Assembly (NCBI GenBank): GCA_937898415.1
Contig: CALDLA010000133.1
Location: 1 to 55,451 of the forward strand
Source of the DNA: an uncultured Prevotellaceae bacterium
Lineage (GTDB): Bacteria > Bacteroidota > Bacteroidia > Bacteroidales > Bacteroidaceae
Length of the DNA: 55,451 nucleotides
Reading direction: 5' to 3'
The notes under the pieces were generated by a model that saw only the letters and a program-made list of their open reading frames with translations, searched no databases and had not been told where the DNA came from. Within the stretch, counting starts at the first letter, position 1. Each line of letters begins with the position of its first letter. Positions 23,999-31,009 of this stretch are shown piece by piece. The position numbers and the translations under genes are program-made.

Positions 23999-24744
23999 CC
24001 CATCCTGATTACAGACGACTGGACGACTGGCTCACGACGGTGGCCGACCGCTGCCGCCGCGATGAGGGACAGCTGCTCTACAGTGGGCGTAACGAGGTGA
24101 GGGTGTTTGTGGTCGACGGCCTGCGCTTGGTCGTAAAGCGCTTCAAGCGCCACGACCTGCTGAAGCGCATCGTCTATACCTTCTTCCGCACCAACAAGGC
24201 GCGCCGCTCGTTCGAGAATGCCACCCGGCTGAGGGAGCGGGGATTTGTAACGCCCCACGAGGTCGCTTGTCTAGAGGAGAAGTGCGGAGGGATGATTCGT
24301 CAGGTGTACTACGTCTGCGAGTACACGGCTGCCGAGCCTATCCGTCCGCGACTCATTGAGCAGGAACCGTTCGACCGGCTGCTGGCAACGGCCTATGCCC
24401 ATTTCGTGGCCCGGCTGCATGAGGCCGGCGTGCTGCACCGTGACCTGAACCCTACCAACGTGCTCTTCATCGAGCATGACGGCAACTACGACTTCGAGCT
24501 CATCGACATCAACCGCATGTGCTTCTACGACGGCCCGGTGCCAAAGGCAGACTGCATGGAGAACCTGACGCTGTTTTACTGGCTCACCCCCGCCTACCGC
24601 TTCATACTTAATGAATATGCCGCAGCTCGGGGATGGACGAAGGCCGACGTCGAGGAGGCCATCCGGGTGAAGGAGCGTCACGACCGCCGCTGGGTGCGCA
24701 GGAAACAGATAACACATTTAGGGAAATATGAAGTATTACATTGA
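23995..24744 (+). CDS. WaaP/Kdo-kinase-like lipopolysaccharide kinase
   Basis: Encodes 249 aa of protein-kinase-like fold. Features: lysine K48 in VVKRF, catalytic loop HRDLNPTNV (D150, N155) and the metal-binding aspartate in IDINRM (D171), which replaces DFG as in small-molecule and LPS kinases. It likely phosphorylates a core sugar of lipopolysaccharide. It is coupled to the acyltransferase (4-nt overlap) and the glycosyltransferase (17-nt overlap), which supports a role in one lipid-linked surface glycan. Confidence 0.8.
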   Translation: MTHPDYRRLDDWLTTVADRCRRDEGQLLYSGRNEVRVFVVDGLRLVVKRFKRHDLLKRIVYTFFRTNKARRSFENATRLRERGFVTPHEVACLEEKCGGMIRQVYYVCEYTAAEPIRPRLIEQEPFDRLLATAYAHFVARLHEAGVLHRDLNPTNVLFIEHDGNYDFELIDINRMCFYDGPVPKADCMENLTLFYWLTPAYRFILNEYAAARGWTKADVEEAIRVKERHDRRWVRRKQITHLGKYEVLH

Positions 24745-25729
24745 AATAGGTACGGTCAACAAGGCCAAGCAGGACATCGACGAGATTTGCCGGCGCGAGG
24801 GCTTCACAAACCTCACCCGCCACAATTTCGGCAATGGTGGTGCTGGGCGTTTCATGACAAAGCTGGTCAGCGTGACCAGCATCCTGTGGAACATGAGGAA
24901 GGGCGACACGCTCTTCCTGCAGTATCCCATGAAGAAGTTCTACTACATGGCCTGTTCGCTTGCCAGGATAAAGGGGGGACGCGTGGTCACCGTCATCCAC
25001 GACCTAGGGGCCTTCCGCCGCCATAAACTGACACCCGAGGGCGAGAACTGCCGTCTGTCGAAGACCGACTTCCTCATCGTCCACAACCCGACGATGCGTG
25101 ACTATCTGGTAGAGCACGGCTTCAAAGGCGGCATCCACTGCCTGCAGATTTTCGACTACCTGTCGCCCTCCACTCCTCACCCTTCACCCATCACCCTTCA
25201 TCCTTCACCTTGGCGCATTGTCTATGCCGGCAACTTGGCGCGATGGCGTAATGAGTTCCTTTATCATTTGGATGATATCATGCAGGGGTGGGAGATGGAC
25301 CTCTACGGCAGGGGCTTTGACGATAGTTCCAGCCCTGTCGCGGGATTGCATTACCACGGTTTCATCGCCAGCGACGACTTCATAGCCCAGGCTAATGCTG
25401 ACTTTGGGCTGGTATGGGACGGCGGCTCCCTGAACGAATGTAGCGGCGACTGGGGCGAATACCTGCGCATCAACGACCCGCATAAGACGTCGTTCTACCT
25501 GCGTGCCGGCATTCCCGTCATCGTGTGGAGCCAGGCCGCTATGGCATCCTTCATCCGTGAACAGCAGGTGGGCATCGTCGTCGACGGCCTGCAGCAGATA
25601 GGCGAACGGCTTGCCGCTCTTTCGGCTGACGACTACCGGCTGATGCGGCACAACGCACAGGCAATGAGTAGTCGGCTGAACGACGGCTATTATATCAAAC
25701 AAGGAATGAAAGCAGCATGTATAGAGTAA
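24728..25729 (+). CDS. glycosyltransferase, galactofuranosyltransferase-like
   Basis: Encodes 333 aa with two Rossmann-like halves of a GT-B fold; VYAGNLARW opens the second half and DPHKTSFYLRAGIPVIVW is the donor-binding region. This pattern resembles beta-1,6-galactofuranosyltransferase-type proteins of cell-wall clusters, but donor and acceptor cannot be read from sequence. Between the halves lies LSPSTPHPSPITLHPSP, encoded by a short tandem repeat (25168-25211); the core HPSPITLHPSP is identical to the one in PatB. Confidence 0.7.
   Translation: MKYYIEIGTVNKAKQDIDEICRREGFTNLTRHNFGNGGAGRFMTKLVSVTSILWNMRKGDTLFLQYPMKKFYYMACSLARIKGGRVVTVIHDLGAFRRHKLTPEGENCRLSKTDFLIVHNPTMRDYLVEHGFKGGIHCLQIFDYLSPSTPHPSPITLHPSPWRIVYAGNLARWRNEFLYHLDDIMQGWEMDLYGRGFDDSSSPVAGLHYHGFIASDDFIAQANADFGLVWDGGSLNECSGDWGEYLRINDPHKTSFYLRAGIPVIVWSQAAMASFIREQQVGIVVDGLQQIGERLAALSADDYRLMRHNAQAMSSRLNDGYYIKQGMKAACIE
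25168..25211 (+). repeat. CACCCTTCACCC-type tandem repeat inside a glycosyltransferase gene
   Basis: Repeats of CCTTCACC and CATCACC. It is read in the same frame and direction as the repeat in patB at 9173-9218, giving the same eleven-residue peptide, and sits at the hinge between the two GT-B halves. Confidence 0.85.
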
Positions 25730-26754
25730 GATTCATGCCCTATCGCGAGGAGCTGGCCACCATCATGCACCGCCAGACTCCCAACCACAACCTGCGTTCG
25801 CAGGACGGACGCTACGAGTTCTGTTTGGACGACTCCATCGACGAAGCCGACTTCTGGGTGGTTCAGGGGAAGGGCGTACGCGAGGTGCAGACTTGTCGGG
25901 TGGCTCCTGAAAACACCATCCTGCTCACCACCGAGCCCCACTCCGTGCTCGTCTATCCGCAGCGCTACATCGACCAGTTCGGGCTGGTCGTCAGCTGTCA
26001 GCAGCAGATGCACCACCGCAACGTGAAGTACGGTCCGGCCATCCTGCCCTGGTTCGTTGGATTCAAGGAAGACAGCAGGGGAGGCTGTACCTATACCGAG
26101 GACTACGACTCGCTGCTCAACGCACAACATCCGCCGAAGACGAAGCTCATGTCGGTCATCACCAGCAACAAGGCCTTCACCCGGGGACATCTGGACCGCA
26201 TCAAGTTCGTGGAGCGGCTGAATGCGCACTTCGGCAGTCAGATAGAGGTGTTCGGACGTGGTTTCCATCCCTTCGACGACAAAATGGACGTGCTGCGCCC
26301 CTACAAGTACCATATCGCCATCGAGAACTCGTCGGAACCCTATTACTGGACTGAGAAAATCAGCGACTGCTACCTTGCCGGCACCTTCCCTGTCTATCAT
26401 GGCTGTACCCGGCTTGGGGAATACTTCAGCCGCGAGGCCTTCGAGCCGATCGACATACGCCGGCCCGACGAGGCCATCGGCATCATCGAGCAAGTCATTG
26501 CCAGCCGCCGCTATGAGGCTTCGACGGCTGTGCTCGACGAGATGAAACGGCGGGTGCTGGGCGAATACAATATGTTTGAGTACGCAGCCCAACTGTGTGA
26601 CCAGCTGAACCCCGATGCCCCCAAGCAGCAAGTAACCATCCAGCCCTGCCAGTCAGGACTGAACTGGCAGAACTTCATGAATTACACCATCAGGAACAAC
26701 TACTACAAGCTGCTCACCAAACATCATTACTGGAAGAACGGAGAGACCCTGTAG
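25717..26754 (+). CDS. GT10 family glycosyltransferase, putative alpha-1,3/4-fucosyltransferase
   Basis: Encodes 345 aa. The GT10 signature is clear: YHIAIENSSEPYYWTEKISD followed by AGTFPVYHG, which forms the GDP-fucose site. GT10 enzymes of Bacteroides and Helicobacter build Lewis-type fucosylated surface glycans that mimic host antigens. It overlaps the preceding glycosyltransferase by 13 nt, so both probably act on the same glycan. It is the last gene of the plus-strand run. No terminator with a clear T-tract was seen in the 38 nt before the convergent gene. Confidence 0.85.
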   Translation: MYRVRFMPYREELATIMHRQTPNHNLRSQDGRYEFCLDDSIDEADFWVVQGKGVREVQTCRVAPENTILLTTEPHSVLVYPQRYIDQFGLVVSCQQQMHHRNVKYGPAILPWFVGFKEDSRGGCTYTEDYDSLLNAQHPPKTKLMSVITSNKAFTRGHLDRIKFVERLNAHFGSQIEVFGRGFHPFDDKMDVLRPYKYHIAIENSSEPYYWTEKISDCYLAGTFPVYHGCTRLGEYFSREAFEPIDIRRPDEAIGIIEQVIASRRYEASTAVLDEMKRRVLGEYNMFEYAAQLCDQLNPDAPKQQVTIQPCQSGLNWQNFMNYTIRNNYYKLLTKHHYWKNGETL

Positions 26755-26792
26755 GACGGCTCCCCGGCTTGAAGGAGGCCAATCGCCAGAGC

Positions 26793-27842
26793 TTATGGCT
26801 GAACGCGGCCGAAGGTCTTGATGCTGACGTACTTGCGCCAGAGGTTCAGGCGACGCTTGCGAGGTACGCCGTGACGACTGATGTAGTCGCTTGCAGCTTG
26901 TAGCATACGCTCAGCGCAGCGGCCGTCGGTGTAGGGGTCGTAATTGTCGATAATCCATTTCCGGCGCTCTGTCAGGGTGTCGTTGGTGAACAGTTCGTCG
27001 TAAGCCGACAGCAGCAGTTCCGGACTGCTGATATCCTTCCAGTAGGGGTCGTCCGAGACGGTCTCAAGCGTTATCACCGGCTTGTCCAACAACAGCATCT
27101 CATAGATAGTCGACGACGTGTCGCTGATCATCATGTCGGCCATCAGCATGTACTTTGTCACTCCGAAATCGTCTTCGAAAATCATGTGCTCGTGGTCGCG
27201 CGCCAACTGGCGGTATTCCTCTGCCCACTCCGGCTTCGTCAGCGGGTGCAGCTTGATGAGCAGCAGCACGCGGCGTTCGTCGACAAGCCTCACCAACTGT
27301 CCCTTGATCTTTGGCAGCGACGTCAGCCGGGGCGAGAAGGTAGGGGCATACAGCACAATGCGCTCACAATGGTGCTCCTTGAGCAGCTGTTCGCGCTCGT
27401 CGTCAAAGTCGTGGCGGTGGCGTGCCGTCCAGTCCTGCCGCGTCCATCCCGTCTCTATCACTTCGAAGTTCTTGTACCGCCGCTGCAGCTTCAGGAACTC
27501 TTCTGTGAAGAACGGCCCTTGGGTCATATAGATGTCAAAGTAGTGACGAATGTGGAACTGGTCGCGTTTCTCGGCGGCATACCCGTGGAAGATGCTGCAC
27601 TTCACCCCACTCAGGTAGTAGGGCACGATGTTGCCCGGAGCGAAGATAGCGTCGGGGTAGTAGTCGTGGGCCTCGTGGATGTCGTACGTCCAACGAACCT
27701 CATTCTTCAGCGGGAAGTCGGGAATCTTCAGCTGGTGAACGTACCACAACATCTCGTGGCCACCCTGCCGGTCGGCCTCCAACTGCAGTGGCCGCAGAAT
27801 GTCCACCGCATACTTATTCTCGCAAAACAGTAATATCTTCAT
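26793..27842 (-). CDS. CDP-glycerol glycerophosphotransferase family protein
   Basis: Encodes 349 aa. The start at MKILLF is chosen because the promoter box at 27874-27867 lies 24 nt upstream. The GT-B fold carries the TagB/TagF-like motifs APTFSPR, IKLHPLTKP, MADMMISDTSSTIYEMLLLDKP and TDGRCAERM. Family members transfer glycerol phosphate or ribitol phosphate from the CDP form to teichoic acids or capsules; Gram-negatives use them for phosphoglycerol-decorated polysaccharides. It converges on the GT10 gene and likely serves the same surface polymer. Confidence 0.8.
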   Translation of the reverse strand: MKILLFCENKYAVDILRPLQLEADRQGGHEMLWYVHQLKIPDFPLKNEVRWTYDIHEAHDYYPDAIFAPGNIVPYYLSGVKCSIFHGYAAEKRDQFHIRHYFDIYMTQGPFFTEEFLKLQRRYKNFEVIETGWTRQDWTARHRHDFDDEREQLLKEHHCERIVLYAPTFSPRLTSLPKIKGQLVRLVDERRVLLLIKLHPLTKPEWAEEYRQLARDHEHMIFEDDFGVTKYMLMADMMISDTSSTIYEMLLLDKPVITLETVSDDPYWKDISSPELLLSAYDELFTNDTLTERRKWIIDNYDPYTDGRCAERMLQAASDYISRHGVPRKRRLNLWRKYVSIKTFGRVQP

Positions 27843-27866
27843 TGTCAATTCATTTAATTTCGTTTG

Positions 27867-27874
27867 CAAAGTTA
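27867..27874 (-). promoter_or_regulatory. -7 box TAACTTTG of the CDP-glycerol transferase
   Basis: TAACTTTG on the minus strand, 24 nt before the ATG at 27842. No clear -33 element. Confidence 0.55.
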
Positions 27875-27903
27875 CGGAAAATCTGTCGGAAAACCGTTAC
27901 TCT

Positions 27904-27949
27904 CCCTCTTTTTTTACATTATTTCGGAGTTTGCTCCGACTAAAGAGGG
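27904..27949 (-). terminator. candidate two-part hairpin terminator
   Basis: Outer arms CCCTCTTT (27904-27911) and AAAGAGGG (27942-27949) enclose an inner 6-bp hairpin TCGGAG-TTTG-CTCCGA (27924-27939). It lies directly after the stop of the four-cysteine lipoprotein gene. There is no strong T-tract, so it may be a processing or weak termination signal. Confidence 0.4.
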
Positions 27950-27954
27950 GGGGG

Positions 27955-28512
27955 TTAGTTCCATGCCCTAAGGATACTCCCGTCGAAGGCGACGCAGTAG
28001 GTGTAGAGCGAGTGGCCACCCTCACCTGAGGCTACGACACCGTTGTTGACATCGTAGGAGCGTTTGCAGCGGGCGCACAGCAACTGTTGGCCGTTGGACG
28101 ACCAGGTAAGGGGATAGTTGGTGCCGCCGTATTGCTTGAGGCAGTTGGAGCACTGGCCTTCGTAGCAGACAAGCAGGTTGGTGTAGCTGTTGCGACCGAT
28201 GATGACGGCATTGTTGGCCCCTAAGATGCAGCGGGTGTCGTTCTCGCGCTTAGTCTCTAATCGGACGTCTTCGGTTGTGTGGTCGTAGTTGCGAAGGGTC
28301 TTGATGTGGCGCACACCGTTCACTAGCGTGGTACTGACGATCAGGAAGTGACCGGTGTTGCCCAAGGCGCTGGTCAACTGACAGGGTAGGGGATGGAGCG
28401 TAGTATCGAAGATGAAGTAGCAGGGGTGTCCGCGATAGACGCTGTCCTCGGCATCGTCGCAGGCCCATAGCAGGACGCACGTCAACAACAGCAGTAGCCC
28501 GAGTCGTCTCAT
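27955..28512 (-). CDS. lipoprotein with Cys-x2-Cys pairs
   Basis: Encodes 185 aa. A lipoprotein signal ends LLWAC (Cys at about residue 18). Two cysteine pairs, CSNC and CARC, lie about 25 residues apart, the second followed by KRSYDVNNG. This looks like a small zinc-ribbon or rubredoxin-like knuckle; the overall pattern recalls Rieske-type proteins but lacks the Cys-His pairs, so a [2Fe-2S] cluster of Rieske type is not supported. It overlaps argH by 4 nt and is the last gene of the pyrE-argH operon. Function is unknown. Confidence 0.7.
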   Translation of the reverse strand: MRRLGLLLLLTCVLLWACDDAEDSVYRGHPCYFIFDTTLHPLPCQLTSALGNTGHFLIVSTTLVNGVRHIKTLRNYDHTTEDVRLETKRENDTRCILGANNAVIIGRNSYTNLLVCYEGQCSNCLKQYGGTNYPLTWSSNGQQLLCARCKRSYDVNNGVVASGEGGHSLYTYCVAFDGSILRAWN

Positions 28513-29843
28513 GCTCTCAGCAATGACTGTTCTGCTGCCGTCATGCGTTCGAAGGCAAAACCTTCGAGTACACGCTGCATCAATGCTTGTATCTGGTCGT
28601 TGCAGAGGTTGCCGATAGAGCCTTCGTGGGTATGATGGATGTTCTTGTCGGGCGTGAACTGTCCGGCCTCAATGTCGAGACCCACCTTCTTGTAGGCATC
28701 GCGGAACGGCATGCCATTTGCCGCTAGGCGGTTGACCTCTTCGACGGAGAACATCGGGTCGTACATCGGGTTGTCGAGGATATGTTCGTTGACCTCAATC
28801 TTATTGATGATGTAAGCCGCCATCTGCAGGCAGTCCTTCAACTCGTCGAAGGCAGGCAGGAACACCTCCTTGATTATCTGCAGGTCGCGGAAGTAGCCGA
28901 CGGGCAGGTTGTTCATGATGAGCATCACCTGCTGCGGCAACGACTGCAGCTTGTTCGACTTGGCACGTATCAGCTCAAAGACGTCGGGGTTCTTCTTATG
29001 CGGCATGATGCTGGAGCCGGTAGTACACTCCTTCGGCAACTTGACGAAGGAGAAGTTCTGGGAGTTGAACATACAGGCATCGAAGGCCATCTTGGCCAAT
29101 GTACCGGCGATGGTGGCAATGGCGAAGCCTACGTTGCGCTCCATCTTTCCGCGGCCCATCTGGGCGTAGACCACATTGTAGTCCATCGAGTCGAAGCCTA
29201 GCAGCTGGGTAGTCATCGTGCGGTTCAGGGGGAAGCTGGAGCCATAGCCGGCAGCAGAGCCGAGGGGATTGCGGTTGGTCATCTTGTAAGCGGCCTGCAG
29301 GAAGAGCATATCGTCGCAGAGACTCTCGGCATAGGCACCGAACCACAGTCCGAAGCTCGAGGGCATAGCCACCTGCAGATGCGTGTAGCCCGGCATGAGC
29401 ACGTCCTTGTACTGCTCCGACTTCTGTATCAGCTCGTCGAACAGCGACTTCACCTCGTTGGCTATCTCCATCAGCTGGTGTCGGGTGAAGAGCTTCAAGT
29501 CTACCAACACCTGGTCATTGCGCGAACGGCCAGAATGTATCTTCTTGCCCATGTCGCCCAATTTGCAGGTGAGCAGCATCTCCACTTGTGAGTGAACATC
29601 CTCCACATCGTCCTCGATGACAAACTCTCCGCGCTCACACAACTCGTAGATGCCCTTCAGTTCACGGAGCAGTACGGGCAGTTCCTCCTTACCGATGAGG
29701 CCTATTGATTCAAGCATCGTGATGTGAGCCATTGAGCCCAGCACATCGTATTTAGCCAGATAGAGGTCCATTTCGCGGTCGCGTCCTACCGTGAAGCGCT
29801 CAATCTCTTTATTAATCTCAAAGTTCTTCTCCCAAAGTTTCAT
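28509..29843 (-). CDS. argH: argininosuccinate lyase
   Basis: Encodes 444 aa. ArgH splits argininosuccinate into arginine and fumarate, the last step of arginine synthesis. The fumarase/aspartase superfamily signature GSSIMPHKKNP, with the mobile-loop catalytic serine, is intact; SGRSRNDQV and TMTTQLLGFDSMDYN regions also fit. It sits 3 nt after the SRPBCC gene and overlaps the lipoprotein gene by 4 nt. With pyrE upstream, the operon joins arginine and pyrimidine synthesis, which share carbamoyl phosphate. Confidence 0.93.
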   Translation of the reverse strand: MKLWEKNFEINKEIERFTVGRDREMDLYLAKYDVLGSMAHITMLESIGLIGKEELPVLLRELKGIYELCERGEFVIEDDVEDVHSQVEMLLTCKLGDMGKKIHSGRSRNDQVLVDLKLFTRHQLMEIANEVKSLFDELIQKSEQYKDVLMPGYTHLQVAMPSSFGLWFGAYAESLCDDMLFLQAAYKMTNRNPLGSAAGYGSSFPLNRTMTTQLLGFDSMDYNVVYAQMGRGKMERNVGFAIATIAGTLAKMAFDACMFNSQNFSFVKLPKECTTGSSIMPHKKNPDVFELIRAKSNKLQSLPQQVMLIMNNLPVGYFRDLQIIKEVFLPAFDELKDCLQMAAYIINKIEVNEHILDNPMYDPMFSVEEVNRLAANGMPFRDAYKKVGLDIEAGQFTPDKNIHHTHEGSIGNLCNDQIQALMQRVLEGFAFERMTAAEQSLLRA

Positions 29844-29846
29844 GTC

Positions 29847-30278
29847 TTACTCGTATTTAATCTGTGCCAATGCGTCAGCGATCTTCTCCACGCCGTCCTG
29901 CAACGGACCGCTGACCATTCCCTTGATGAAGGGATTCAGTTCGGCCTTGACGGTGACCTTCATCTTTGATGTCGCCTCGGTGACAGGCAGCACCTGAATC
30001 CACACGTTGAACGGAACGGGCGACTGGGCGGTCTCAAACTTCACGCATTTCGGCTCATCGCGCTCAATGATGCGCAACTTCAACTCGCCTACCGGAGCTA
30101 CATTTAGGCTAACGGTGTCTTCGTCGAACGAGAAGTCCTGCACCTTGTCCTCAGGCACGCGGTCGCGTACCTTCTCCAGGTTCCTCAGGTCGCTGATATT
30201 TCTGAAAACGGCCTCCTGTGAGTAGGGAATCTGCTTCACGCTACTCTCAAACTTCGTTGTGTTGTCAAAAAGTCCCAT
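29847..30278 (-). CDS. SRPBCC family protein
   Basis: Encodes 143 aa from the start chosen at MGLFDN, which has an AGGA Shine-Dalgarno 8 nt upstream and begins 3 nt after the pyrE stop; longer frames would run 37 nt into pyrE. The TKFESSVKQIPYSQEAVF opening and the NPFIKGMVSGPLQDGVEKIA end match a Bacteroidales START/SRPBCC-type small protein that binds a hydrophobic ligand in other families. Its ligand is unknown. It lies between pyrE and argH in a conserved-looking order. Confidence 0.75.
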   Translation of the reverse strand: MGLFDNTTKFESSVKQIPYSQEAVFRNISDLRNLEKVRDRVPEDKVQDFSFDEDTVSLNVAPVGELKLRIIERDEPKCVKFETAQSPVPFNVWIQVLPVTEATSKMKVTVKAELNPFIKGMVSGPLQDGVEKIADALAQIKYE

Positions 30279-30280
30279 TT

Positions 30281-30916
30281 CTATTCCTGTTTCCATGTGG
30301 AAGGTGACTTGCGCCACTCTGCCAATACTGTTTTTTCTTCTTCCTTGATATACCCCGTCTTGGCGGCCTCCTCGACGACGGCCTCGTAGTTTGAGAGGGT
30401 GATGAGCTTGACACTGGCGGCGGCAAATGCCTCCTCAGCAACGGGGAAGCCGTAAGTGAACGATGCCACCATGCCGATGACTTCGACGCCGTATTGGCGC
30501 AGGGCCTCGACGGCCTTCAAGCTGGAGCCGCCGGTGGAAATCAGGTCTTCAACCACAACCACCTTCGTGCCCTTTTCAATCTCGCCTTCCACCTGATTTC
30601 CCATACCATGATCCTTCGGCTTCGGACGCACATAGCAGTAGGGCAAACCCAGTTCTTCGGCCACCAAAGCCCCTTGGGCTATGGCACCCGTAGCCACGCC
30701 GGCAACGGCCTCTGCCTCGGGGAAGTTTTCCTGAATGGCGTGACACAGTGCTAACTTGACGAACGAGCGCAGACGGGGGAAACCCAGCGTCTTGCGGTTA
30801 TCGGTATAGATGGGTGACTTCCAGCCGCTGGCCCATGTGAAAGGCTCTTGTGGCTGCAGCTTGATGGCCTTAATGTCCATCAGCTTGCGGGCGAATTGAC
30901 TTTTAATACTTTCCAT
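30281..30916 (-). CDS. pyrE: orotate phosphoribosyltransferase
   Basis: Encodes 211 aa. PyrE makes orotidine 5'-phosphate from orotate and PRPP. The PRPP-binding motif VVVVEDLISTGGSS and the flexible-loop RPKPKDHG region are present. It is the first gene of the minus-strand operon pyrE-SRPBCC-argH-lipoprotein, led by the promoter box at 30944-30937, 20 nt upstream. Confidence 0.93.
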   Translation of the reverse strand: MESIKSQFARKLMDIKAIKLQPQEPFTWASGWKSPIYTDNRKTLGFPRLRSFVKLALCHAIQENFPEAEAVAGVATGAIAQGALVAEELGLPYCYVRPKPKDHGMGNQVEGEIEKGTKVVVVEDLISTGGSSLKAVEALRQYGVEVIGMVASFTYGFPVAEEAFAAASVKLITLSNYEAVVEEAAKTGYIKEEEKTVLAEWRKSPSTWKQE

Positions 30917-30936
30917 AATCTCTTTGTTTTGGGGTG

Positions 30937-30944
30937 CAAAGGTA
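30937..30944 (-). promoter_or_regulatory. -7 box TACCTTTG of the pyrE operon
   Basis: TACCTTTG on the minus strand, 20 nt before the pyrE ATG. It directly abuts the AAATGAG-type repeat, which takes the place of any -33 element. Confidence 0.6.
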
Positions 30945-30951
30945 CAAAAAA

Positions 30952-30984
30952 AATGAGAAATGAGGAATGTGAAATGAGAAATTT
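30952..30984. repeat. AATGAGAAATGAGGAATGTGAAATGAG-type repeat
   Basis: Near-heptameric A-rich repeat filling the 93-bp gap between pyrE and rnr, upstream of the pyrE promoter box. Confidence 0.6.
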
Positions 30985-31009
30985 TGCTTCTGCAATTCTT
31001 TTTTTGGTG

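Noticed and set aside
27955..28512. Rieske iron-sulfur protein
   Set aside because: The two cysteine pairs lack the Cys-x-His and Cys-x2-His pattern needed for a Rieske cluster.
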